Assembly: GCF_000802225.1 (NCBI RefSeq)
Contig: NZ_JTDI01000003.1
Coordinates: forward strand, 496,001-560,000
From: Novosphingobium malaysiense
GTDB taxonomy: Bacteria > Pseudomonadota > Alphaproteobacteria > Sphingomonadales > Sphingomonadaceae
Direction of reading: 5' to 3'
DNA length: 64,000 nt
Shown here: piece by piece, positions 16,373 to 24,540 of the stretch
Layout of the letters: every line of letters starts with the position of its first letter
How positions within the stretch are numbered: position 1 is the stretch's first letter
Program-made: the position numbers and the translations under genes
Notes under the pieces: generated by a model
The model's input: the letters and a program-made list of their open reading frames with translations, nothing else
Database searches by the model: none
What the model was told of the DNA's origin: nothing

Positions 16373-17626
16373 TCAGACGCGTTCGATGATGATGGCCGGG
16401 GCCATACCGCCCGCGGCGCACATCGTGATGAGGCCGTAGCGGCCGCCGGTGCGCTCAAGTTCGTCCAGCGCTGTGCCGATCAGGATTGCGCCGGTTCCGG
16501 CGATCGGGTGCCCCAGAGCAATCGAACCACCATTGGGATTGACCTTGCTGCGGTCGAGGTCGAGGTCGCGAATGAACTTTTCCACGACGACGGCGAACGC
16601 CTCGTTGATTTCCCACACGTCGATGTCGTCCTTGGTCAGGCCCGCCTTGGCGAGAACCTTCTTCGCCGCAGGCACCGGGCCGTTGAGCATCAGCGTGGGG
16701 CAATCGCCCATTTCGGCCATGGCGACGATGCGGGCGCGCGGCTTCAGGCCATGCTTGTCGGCATAGTCCTTGGACGCCAGCAGGATCGCCGAAGCGCCGT
16801 CGACCACGCCCGAGGAAATGCCGACGTGGTGGATAGGCTTGATCTCGACGTCGGGATAGACCTGGTTGATCAGTTCGACGAAGGTCTTGCCGCCGGGCAC
16901 CGAAGGCATGTTGTAGAACATCTCGAAGGCAGGCTTGAGCTGGGCAAGACCCTCGGCCGTCGTTTCGGGCCGCGGATACTCCTCATGGTCGAGGATGACA
17001 TTGCCTTCATCGTCCTTAACGGTGATGGTGGATTTGTCGAAGCGGCCTTCCTTGATCGCGACGTCGGCACGGCGCTGGCTCTCGACACCCCAGGCTTCGA
17101 GTTCCTCGCGGGTGATACCTTCCATCGCGGCGATCGCATCCGCGCAGACGCCCTGGTTCGACTGCGGGTGCTTGGCCTGGAGGCGCGGGTTGCCGGCGCC
17201 CATGCCGGCGCTGCCGAGACCGGCTTCGCGCATCTTCATGCCGTAGGCATTGGCATAGGACAGCATGTCCATGCCGCCCGAGACCATCAGGTCCGCCATG
17301 CCCGACATGATCATCGCCGAGGCGAGATTGGTCGAGGTGATGCTCGAGCCGCAGAAGCGGTTGAGCGTGACGCCTCCGGCCTTGACGTCGTAACCGGCAT
17401 CGAGCGCGGCCATGCGGCCGATGTCGCCGGCCTGCAGGCCGAGTGCGGCGGACACGCCCCAGATGACGTCATCGACGTCGGCGGTGTCGAGATCGTTGCG
17501 GTCCTTGAGGGCCGAGAGAACCGAGGCGGAAAGGTGTTCGGGGTGCATCTGCGAGAGCGCGCCCTTGCCCATCTTGCCAAGCCCGCGCGGGGTCCGGACA
17601 GCGTCGATGATGTAGGCGTCGGTCAC
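16373..17626 (-). CDS. Thiolase (acetyl-CoA acyltransferase family)
   Basis: The 417-residue thiolase starts at GTG 17626 with GAGGAG 7 nt upstream; an open extension to 17701 is not family-like. The acylated Cys is C92 in NRFCGSS, with the GHP motif at 372-374 (ALGHPIAGTGA) and the second Cys C403 in TMCAAGGM, so all catalytic residues are present. It would release acetyl-CoA (or propionyl-CoA) from a 3-ketoacyl-CoA, the last step of the chain-shortening sequence of the island. It is divergent from the MFS transporter gene and precedes the MarR gene. Confidence 0.92.
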   Translation of the reverse strand: MTDAYIIDAVRTPRGLGKMGKGALSQMHPEHLSASVLSALKDRNDLDTADVDDVIWGVSAALGLQAGDIGRMAALDAGYDVKAGGVTLNRFCGSSITSTNLASAMIMSGMADLMVSGGMDMLSYANAYGMKMREAGLGSAGMGAGNPRLQAKHPQSNQGVCADAIAAMEGITREELEAWGVESQRRADVAIKEGRFDKSTITVKDDEGNVILDHEEYPRPETTAEGLAQLKPAFEMFYNMPSVPGGKTFVELINQVYPDVEIKPIHHVGISSGVVDGASAILLASKDYADKHGLKPRARIVAMAEMGDCPTLMLNGPVPAAKKVLAKAGLTKDDIDVWEINEAFAVVVEKFIRDLDLDRSKVNPNGGSIALGHPIAGTGAILIGTALDELERTGGRYGLITMCAAGGMAPAIIIERV

Positions 17627-17865
17627 GATTGGTCTCCTCGAATTCCGGTGGCGCAAACGCGCCGTTTTCGGGGTCATGCGTGGGCGTATAGGGAAAAGCA
17701 ATCGGTCGGCGGCGCCCTATCGCTGAGGCGATTGCTATCACGGGTTAGTATATTGGAACGGGAACGGATTGCGTCAATCGATCGTCTTCGCGATGCGTCC
17801 GCTTGACGCATGCGGCGAGCACGGCGAGACCTCATGAACATAACAGGCGCAGGGGAATAGAAGCG

Positions 17866-19536
17866 ATGGCGGGCACTGCACACGCCGAACACGATAATGC
17901 CGGAGGAGCATTCGCGCCGCTGCAGGAGCCGGTGTTCCGACGGATCTGGTCGGCCAGCCTGTTTTCCAACTTCGGGCAACTGTTTCTCGGGGTCGGCGCA
18001 GCCTGGGAAATGACCCGTCTGTCGGACGAACCCAGCATGGTCGCCCTGGTGCAGACGGCGATGATGGTGCCGCTGATGCTCGTGACGGTACCGGCGGGCG
18101 CGATTGCCGACATGTTCGACCGGCGCCGCATCGCCATGACTGGCCTGGGCTTCAGCGCCGTGTGCGCCGGCACGCTGGCAATGATATCCCATTTCGATCT
18201 GATCACGCCCTGGCTGCTTCTGGGTTTCTGTGTGCTTATTGGGGCGGGCGTGGCCCTTTTCTCGCCATCGTGGCAGGCCTCGATTCCCGAGCAGGTCTCG
18301 CGGGCGCATCTGCCCGCGGCGGTCGCGTTGGGGACGATCAGCTACAACGTCGCGCGCAGCTTCGGCCCGGCGCTGGGTGGCGTGATCGTGGTGATCTACG
18401 GCGCCAAGTCCGTGTTCGGCATGACCGCGCTTCTCTACCTGCCCTTGCTGACGGCCTTCTTCTTCTGGCGCCGCAGGCATGTTCCCTCGCGATTGCCACC
18501 GGAGCGGATCGACCGGGCCATCATCGGCGGGGCGCGATACGCCTTGCACGCCCCGGCCATCCGGACTGCGCTGTTGCGGGTCCTTGCCTTCGGGCTTTCC
18601 ACCGCGACCGCGTCAGCTCTGGCGCCGCTGATTGCCAAGGACCTGCTCGACGGCGACGCCGCCACTTTCGGCATCCTGCTGGGTGCGCAGGGTATCGGCG
18701 CCGTCACCGGGGCTCTGTTCGTCAGTTCCATTCGCGAGCGGATTTCCACCGAGTGGGCCGTGCGAATCTTTGCCGTAGGTTCGGGCGTTGCTCTCGTGTC
18801 GATCGGCTTCAGTCACTCGCTGGCAGTCAGCTGCGCGGCATTTCTCGTAGTCGGGGCCTGCAACATCCTGACCATCGCCATGCTCAACGTGACTGTTCAG
18901 CTTTCCGCCCCGCGGTGGGTGACCGCGCGAGCGCTGTCGCTGTTCTCCTCGGCGATCACGGCGGGTATCGGCATAGGTGCCTGGGGATGGGGCGTCGTGG
19001 CAGGTGAGTACGACGTCGCTTTTGCCGTCATCGCATCGGGCATTGCGGTTTCCGCCACTTCGCTGCTCGGGCTGGTGTTGCCTATCGCCAAGGACGAAGT
19101 ACTCGACAACGCATCCATCGAAATCGGTCACGAGCCGGAAGTCAGCCTGGGACTTTCGATGCGGTCCGGGCCGGTGATCGTGGAAGTGGAATACGACGTC
19201 GATCCGGACCGTGCCCGGGACTTCTACGGCGTGATGATGAAAATGCAGAGCATGCGCAAACGCATCGGGGCGTTCCAATGGTCGATAGCGCGCGACATCG
19301 CCAATCCTGCCTTGTGGACGGAGCGGTACCACTGCCCGACCTGGGGCGATTACCTGCGCATGCGGGACCGCTACACCCAGGCCGACTTCGCCATCCAGGA
19401 AGAAGCGGACGGCTACAACCGCTCCGGCAGCGAGAGACGCGTGCGCCGGCGCCTGGAGAGACCGTTCGGCTCGGTGCGCTGGAAGGCGGATTCGTATGAC
19501 CCGCATCAGGAGACGGTGGGCTTCATCACGCCCTGA
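17866..19536 (+). CDS. MFS transporter (MFS_3/EntS-like) with a C-terminal soluble domain
   Basis: From ATG 17866 (GGGGA upstream) the protein is 556 residues. Residues about 20-415 contain 12 hydrophobic segments and the MFS loop GAIADMFDRRRIAMTG. The C-terminal 140 residues are soluble: VEVEYDVDPDRARDFYGVMM then a GAFQWSIARDI and W-rich TWGDYLRMRDRYTQADF. This tail is typical of long MFS_3 proteins and resembles ABM/dimeric alpha-beta barrel folds. It would import the substrate through, or export intermediates across, the inner membrane. It is divergent from the thiolase gene and upstream of the TonB receptor. Confidence 0.87.
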   Translation: MAGTAHAEHDNAGGAFAPLQEPVFRRIWSASLFSNFGQLFLGVGAAWEMTRLSDEPSMVALVQTAMMVPLMLVTVPAGAIADMFDRRRIAMTGLGFSAVCAGTLAMISHFDLITPWLLLGFCVLIGAGVALFSPSWQASIPEQVSRAHLPAAVALGTISYNVARSFGPALGGVIVVIYGAKSVFGMTALLYLPLLTAFFFWRRRHVPSRLPPERIDRAIIGGARYALHAPAIRTALLRVLAFGLSTATASALAPLIAKDLLDGDAATFGILLGAQGIGAVTGALFVSSIRERISTEWAVRIFAVGSGVALVSIGFSHSLAVSCAAFLVVGACNILTIAMLNVTVQLSAPRWVTARALSLFSSAITAGIGIGAWGWGVVAGEYDVAFAVIASGIAVSATSLLGLVLPIAKDEVLDNASIEIGHEPEVSLGLSMRSGPVIVEVEYDVDPDRARDFYGVMMKMQSMRKRIGAFQWSIARDIANPALWTERYHCPTWGDYLRMRDRYTQADFAIQEEADGYNRSGSERRVRRRLERPFGSVRWKADSYDPHQETVGFITP

Positions 19537-19566
19537 TCAACAAGGACCACCACCGGAATCGGCCCT

Positions 19567-19577
19567 GTTGCAACAAT
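19567..19577. promoter_or_regulatory. Second copy of the GTTGCAACAAT element
   Basis: This 11-mer, which contains the 8-bp palindrome GTTGCAAC, is identical to 15331-15341. It lies 100 nt before the TonB receptor start and 30 nt after the MFS stop, and is probably an operator or a shared regulatory word. Confidence 0.45.
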
Positions 19578-19676
19578 GGCGCAGGCGCGATGTTTTTGAC
19601 ACCTGTCCAGCTTTTTGCTGGAAATGTATCCGGCGCCGGATTACGTCCCTCCATGAAAAACATAGGGAGGGATATC

Positions 19677-21962
19677 GTGAAGATTGGAAGGACTTCCGCG
19701 TCTGTTTTTGGTCTCGTCGGTCTGGCCGTTCTGGCTCCGGCGCATGCTTACGCGCAGGACAGCGAGGATTCAGCAACCGATAGCGGCGTGATCATCGTCA
19801 CCGCGCAGCGCCGCGCAGAGGCGCAGGTCGATGTGCCGATTTCGATCACCAACCTGAGCAGCGATGCGCTCAAGACTGCCAGTGTCGAGCAGCTTGCCGA
19901 CATCGGCAAGGTCACGCCGGCTCTGCGCTTCGACTTTGCCGGTGGTTTCTTCCAGCCGACCATTCGCGGCATCGGTACCGCCGTGGCGACGTCGGGTGGT
20001 GGCGGCAACGTCGGTATCTACGTCGACGGGTTCTATTCACCCAACCCGCTTGCGGCCGACTTCGACCTGATCAGCGTGGAAAGCATCCAGGTTCTCAAGG
20101 GGCCGCAAGGCACGCTTTTCGGCCGCAACACGACCGGTGGCGCCATTCTTGTGTCCACGCGTGAACCGTCGACGGATGCCAACGCCATCCAGGGGCGAGT
20201 GAGCTATGGTCGCTACAACGAGTTCAAGGCCGAGCAATTCTCCAACTACGTGATCTCTGATCGTGTCGCGGTCAGTCTCGAGAGCCAGTATCGTCGCGGC
20301 GACGGCTGGCAGCATGACATCTCGAACAACGACAAGCGCGTGGGCGACTACGAGAACTGGTCGGTGCGTATCGGGCTCAAGGCAGACCTGACCGACGACG
20401 TGAACGTGCTCTTGCGTTACAAGCACGGCAAGGTCGACGATCCCTCTCCGCTGTTGACGTCTTCGTACTACAGCGACGAGTTCGGGCTGGGCGCACCGTT
20501 CGGCGGCGTTCCCGGTACCTATACCACTGCCAAGAACGAGATTGCTTCCGGCTCGGTGCCGGAGTTCTTCCGTTCCAACAGCGACGTCGTGCAGGTGACG
20601 ATCAGGGCCGATCTGGGATTTGCCGACCTGACCTCGTACTCGCAGTATCGCAACGAAAAGGTCGATTCCTCGCTGGAACTCGATTATTCGGGCCTCGACA
20701 TTTTCCAGCTCGGTCTGCCCAACAACAACGATACCTGGAGCCAGGAATTCCTGCTGACATCCAAGGCGGGCACGCCGTTGCAGTGGACGGCCGGCCTGTT
20801 CTATTTCGAGAATACCGACCAGTACATCACCGACATCGACAATTTCGGCAACGATCCAAACTCGCGTATCCGCCTCGGCGGTTCGAGCACCACCGTGCGC
20901 AGCTATGCCGCATTCCTCGACGCGACCTACGAGATCACGCCGAAGCTCTTCGTCACGGGCGGCTTGCGGTATTCCTACGACAAGATCGACGACGCGTACT
21001 ACAACACGCGCTTCCTCGCTCCGACGACCATTACGCTGCCGGATGGCACTGTCTGCACATCGACGGACGGACGGATCTACATCAAGGATTGCGATCCCGA
21101 TGCTGTCGACTTCGCCAAGGGCGACCGCCTCACGCCGCGTGTTGTCATCCGCTACAAGCCCACGGACCAGACAAGCATCTATGCTTCCTACACCAAGGGT
21201 TACAAGGCAGCGATCATCGATGTGGGCGGCTCCTGCCAGAACGCACCCTACGTCTGCAGCCGGGTGAAGCCCGAGACGATCAACGCCTTCGAAGTCGGCG
21301 CCAAGTACGAAACCTATGGCCTCTCGCTCGAGGCTGCGGGGTTCTACTATGACTACAAGGACCTGCAGGTTTCAATCTACGAGGCCGGCACCGCGCGTAT
21401 CGTCAATGCCGCCAAGTCGGAGATCTACGGTCTCGAAGGGGCCGCACGGGTCAAGCCCACAGCCGGCCTCGAATTGTCCGCTGGCGCTTCGTGGGTGCAT
21501 GCCCGCTACAAGGACTTCAACAACGCTCCGATCTATACGCCTTGCGCAGATCTGGATGCGGCGACGCAAGCAGTATGTGCGGCAAATGGAATCTCGTTCC
21601 TGGTCCTCGGCCAGGATCTGAACAACGTCACCATGCAGCGCACGCCTGAATTCACCGGATTCCTGGCGGCGCGCTATGCCACCGAGGTTGGCGGCGGCGA
21701 ACTCGCGCTCTCAGGTAACCTGTCGTATTCGTCGAGCTTCCACTTCGGCCCCTCGGGCATCCAGTTCAAGCAGGGCGGTTATGAGACCCTGTCGCTGCGG
21801 GCCCAGTGGACCGCGCCGAGCGAGCACTGGTACCTCGCGGCCTACGGCAACAACGTGACGAACAGCCGCTATCTCACGCAGGTGCAGTACTCGAACTTCG
21901 GCATCGGCGCGAACTGGTCGAAGCCGATTACCTACGGGGTCGAGGCCGGCTTCAACTTCTGA
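19677..21962 (+). CDS. TonB-dependent outer membrane receptor
   Basis: The 761 residues from GTG 19677 (AGGGAGG 6 nt upstream) start with a signal peptide ending AHAYAQ, then a TonB-box-like GVIIVTAQRR, a plug domain (about 50-160, with SIQVLKGPQGTLFGRNTTGG) and a 22-strand-type barrel ending in GVEAGFNF with the terminal aromatic residue. An ATG at 19653 in frame is possible but has a poorer ribosome site. Such receptors take up siderophores or, in sphingomonads, hydrophobic carbon sources. Its place at the end of the island suggests uptake of the island's substrate. Confidence 0.9.
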   Translation: MKIGRTSASVFGLVGLAVLAPAHAYAQDSEDSATDSGVIIVTAQRRAEAQVDVPISITNLSSDALKTASVEQLADIGKVTPALRFDFAGGFFQPTIRGIGTAVATSGGGGNVGIYVDGFYSPNPLAADFDLISVESIQVLKGPQGTLFGRNTTGGAILVSTREPSTDANAIQGRVSYGRYNEFKAEQFSNYVISDRVAVSLESQYRRGDGWQHDISNNDKRVGDYENWSVRIGLKADLTDDVNVLLRYKHGKVDDPSPLLTSSYYSDEFGLGAPFGGVPGTYTTAKNEIASGSVPEFFRSNSDVVQVTIRADLGFADLTSYSQYRNEKVDSSLELDYSGLDIFQLGLPNNNDTWSQEFLLTSKAGTPLQWTAGLFYFENTDQYITDIDNFGNDPNSRIRLGGSSTTVRSYAAFLDATYEITPKLFVTGGLRYSYDKIDDAYYNTRFLAPTTITLPDGTVCTSTDGRIYIKDCDPDAVDFAKGDRLTPRVVIRYKPTDQTSIYASYTKGYKAAIIDVGGSCQNAPYVCSRVKPETINAFEVGAKYETYGLSLEAAGFYYDYKDLQVSIYEAGTARIVNAAKSEIYGLEGAARVKPTAGLELSAGASWVHARYKDFNNAPIYTPCADLDAATQAVCAANGISFLVLGQDLNNVTMQRTPEFTGFLAARYATEVGGGELALSGNLSYSSSFHFGPSGIQFKQGGYETLSLRAQWTAPSEHWYLAAYGNNVTNSRYLTQVQYSNFGIGANWSKPITYGVEAGFNF

Positions 21963-22038
21963 GGGGCGGACCGGCAGAAGCGTTCCCACGCGGGGATTGT
22001 CCGCTGGACGCGCCTCTGACCTAATGCGAACAAGTCAG

Positions 22039-22069
22039 CGCCGCCCCGGAGCGATCCGGGGCGGCGTTT
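22039..22069 (+). terminator. Rho-independent terminator after the TonB receptor
   Basis: CGCCGCCCCGGA (22039-22050) and its perfect complement (22055-22066) make a 12-bp stem with a GCGA tetraloop, followed by TTTA. Confidence 0.88.
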
Positions 22070-22093
22070 ACGATTAATCGGACGGGAGAGTGC

Positions 22094-23137
22094 ATGATGC
22101 CCGAAAACAAGACCTGGCGCGTGGTTCAATGGGCTACGGGCAATGTCGGAAGCCGCGCGCTGCGCATGGTTATAGAGCATCCGCGCATGGAACTGGCCGG
22201 CCTGTGGGTGAGTTCGCCCGAAAAGATCGGCAAGGACGCCGGAGCGCTTTGCGGCCTGCCCGAAACCGGTATCAAGGCGACCAGTTCGCTGGACGAGATC
22301 GTTGCGCTCGACGCCGATTGCGTCCTGTTCATGCCGCAAGGCACCGACTACGATGCGCTTTGCGCACTGCTGGCTTCGGGCAAGAACGTGGTCACCACCC
22401 GGGGCGATTTCCACTATCCGCCGATGATGGATCCGGCCAAGCGCGCCAGGATAGAGGAAGCCTGCGCCAGGGGCGGCACCTCGATCTATTCCACCGGTTC
22501 CAGCCCGGGCTTCGTGACCGAGGCTCTGGCGATTCCCTTGCTTTCGCTGCAGCGCGAACACGGCCTGCTGACGATCGACGAATATGCCGACGTCTCGAGC
22601 CGCAACTCGCCCGAAATGCTCTTCCAGATCATGGGCTTCGCCGCGCCGATGGCGCCATTCGACCAGCGCCGCGCCGAGCACCTGAAGGGTGATTTCGGCA
22701 GCTCTCTCTCGCAGGTTGCCGAGGCGATCGGCCTGCCGGCGGACGAGATCGAGGCATTTGGCGAACTTTCGGCGACGACGGGCGATCTCGACATCGCGGC
22801 GGGTAAAGTACCTGCAGGCACGGTCGGCGCCATGCGGACGACGATTACCTGCAAGCACAAGGGCCGCCCGGTCCTGCGCTTTCGCGCCAACTGGTATGTC
22901 ACCACCGAAATCGAGCACGAGTGGGACCTGCGCGAATCCGGGTGGCGCATCGCCACAGAGGGCGACACGCCGGTGAAAGTGGACATCACCTTCCCGGTGA
23001 CCGAGGAGGAATACGCCGCCTATACGCCGGGTTTGACGGCGCATCGCCCGATCAACGCGATTCCCTCCGTCTGCGGGGCCGAACCGGGCATCCGCACGAC
23101 CGTGGAATTGCCGCAGATCATCCCGATCTATTCCTGA
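22094..23137 (+). CDS. DapB-like NAD(P)-binding reductase family protein
   Basis: This 347-residue protein opens with a Rossmann fold (WRVVQWATGNVGSRALRMV, Gly-rich loop at about 15-20) and VLFMPQGTDY, as in dihydrodipicolinate reductase and 2,4-diaminopentanoate dehydrogenase-like proteins. TGSSPGFVTEAL (about 136-147) is the conserved segment of this non-lysine subgroup. It probably reduces or oxidises an unknown amino or keto acid with NAD(P)H. GGGAGAG precedes the ATGATG start. It is transcribed away from the receptor after a terminator, and its last 10 nt overlap the convergent efflux gene. It may belong to the island. Confidence 0.75.
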   Translation: MMPENKTWRVVQWATGNVGSRALRMVIEHPRMELAGLWVSSPEKIGKDAGALCGLPETGIKATSSLDEIVALDADCVLFMPQGTDYDALCALLASGKNVVTTRGDFHYPPMMDPAKRARIEEACARGGTSIYSTGSSPGFVTEALAIPLLSLQREHGLLTIDEYADVSSRNSPEMLFQIMGFAAPMAPFDQRRAEHLKGDFGSSLSQVAEAIGLPADEIEAFGELSATTGDLDIAAGKVPAGTVGAMRTTITCKHKGRPVLRFRANWYVTTEIEHEWDLRESGWRIATEGDTPVKVDITFPVTEEEYAAYTPGLTAHRPINAIPSVCGAEPGIRTTVELPQIIPIYS

Positions 23138-24540
23138 AGCGCCGTGGCCTGGTCGCCGCCGAGAACGCGATAAAGCGTGATGCGGTTGGCGGCCGCCTGC
23201 AGGCGTACCGCCACTTCGCTGCGCCGCGCGGTGTAGAGGCTGCGCTGCGCATCGAGGTTGTCCAGGGAACTGGCGATACCTTGCCTGTACGTTGCCTCGG
23301 TGAGGCGGGCGGTGTCCTTCGCTGCGTCGGTATAGGCTTCGGCCGCGCGCAGCCGCTCGGCCAGCGTTCCCTGATCGGCAAGAGCGTCGGCGACTTCGCG
23401 AAAGGCGGTCTGGATCGCCTCTTCGTAGGTGGCCAGGGCAGCATCCCGCTGGGCTTTGGCGACATTGACGTCGGCGGCCTTGCCTCCGGCATTGAAGATC
23501 GACCAGCTCGCATCTGCGCCGACGGTGGTGGCAAAGGAGCCGCTGTCGAACAGGGAGGAGAGAGCATCGCTGGCAAAGCCGAGCAGGCCTGTCAGCGAGA
23601 TCGAGGGAAACAGCTGCGCGCGCGCTACGCCGATATCCGCATTGGCTGCCCGCAGGTCGTACTCGGCCGAGACCACGTCCGGACGGCGCAGGAGGACGTC
23701 GGAGCTGGTACCAGCCGGAAGCACGGCAAGCCCGTCATTGACCTGCTGTATGCCCCTCGGGAGCAGGCCTTGATCGAAGTCGGTCCCAACCAACAGGCGT
23801 ATAGCGTTGATGTCCTGCGCCAGGGCCGTCTTCTGCGAGGCGACGTCGCCCTTTGCCGTTTCCAGTATCTGCAGCGACTGGCTGAGATCGGTGCGCGGGG
23901 CGATGCCGCCTTCGAGCCGGGCCCGCGTGAGGCGGACGCTGTCTTCTGCATTGGCGACCGTCGATTGCGCGATCGAGAGCAGATCGCGGTCGGCGGCATA
24001 GGTCGCCCAGGCCAGTGCGAGGTCGGCGACCAGCCCCAGCCGAACCGTGCGGGCGGCAGCATCGGTCGAGAGCGCGGCATCGCGCTGGGCCTGGGTGGCA
24101 TTGGCAAGCTTGCCGAACAGGTCGAGTTCGAAACTGGAGACGCCGCCCTGGGCCGAATAGGACCATCCATCGCCACCTGCACCGCCACCCTGGTCGACGC
24201 GGAAGACCGATGCGGCGGTATCGACAGCAGGAAACTGGTTGGCACGCACCACGCGGATCTGCGCCCTTGCTGCGGCGACATCGGCCGCGGCGGCGCGCAG
24301 GTTCCGGTTGTTGGCGAGCGCCTTGCCGATCAGCGTTTGCAAACGCGGGTCGCGGAAAATTTCCTTGTAGGATACCAGCGGCAGTCCCGCCTCGCTCTGT
24401 GCGAGATAGACATCGCCGACCGGCCACGACGCAGGAACAGCCGGGGCAGGGGCGACGTAGGTGGGGGCCATCGAGCAGGCTGCAAGCGTGCTGGCAGGCA
24501 GCAGCAAGGCGATCAGGCGCTTTCTCGTCGCGCTGGTCAT
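23128..24540 (-). CDS. RND efflux outer membrane channel lipoprotein (NodT/OprM family)
   Basis: This 470-residue protein starts with a lipoprotein signal peptide (LPASTLAAC, lipid-carrying C22) and contains the two repeats of the outer membrane efflux family, rich in Ala/Leu/Gln coiled-coil helices (about 75-230 and 280-460). It forms the trimeric channel through the outer membrane for the RND pump encoded upstream; its ATG overlaps the pump's stop (ATGA). The same frame is open far upstream through the pump gene, but that part is antisense-like and not family sequence. Confidence 0.92.
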   Translation of the reverse strand: MTSATRKRLIALLLPASTLAACSMAPTYVAPAPAVPASWPVGDVYLAQSEAGLPLVSYKEIFRDPRLQTLIGKALANNRNLRAAAADVAAARAQIRVVRANQFPAVDTAASVFRVDQGGGAGGDGWSYSAQGGVSSFELDLFGKLANATQAQRDAALSTDAAARTVRLGLVADLALAWATYAADRDLLSIAQSTVANAEDSVRLTRARLEGGIAPRTDLSQSLQILETAKGDVASQKTALAQDINAIRLLVGTDFDQGLLPRGIQQVNDGLAVLPAGTSSDVLLRRPDVVSAEYDLRAANADIGVARAQLFPSISLTGLLGFASDALSSLFDSGSFATTVGADASWSIFNAGGKAADVNVAKAQRDAALATYEEAIQTAFREVADALADQGTLAERLRAAEAYTDAAKDTARLTEATYRQGIASSLDNLDAQRSLYTARRSEVAVRLQAAANRITLYRVLGGDQATALQE

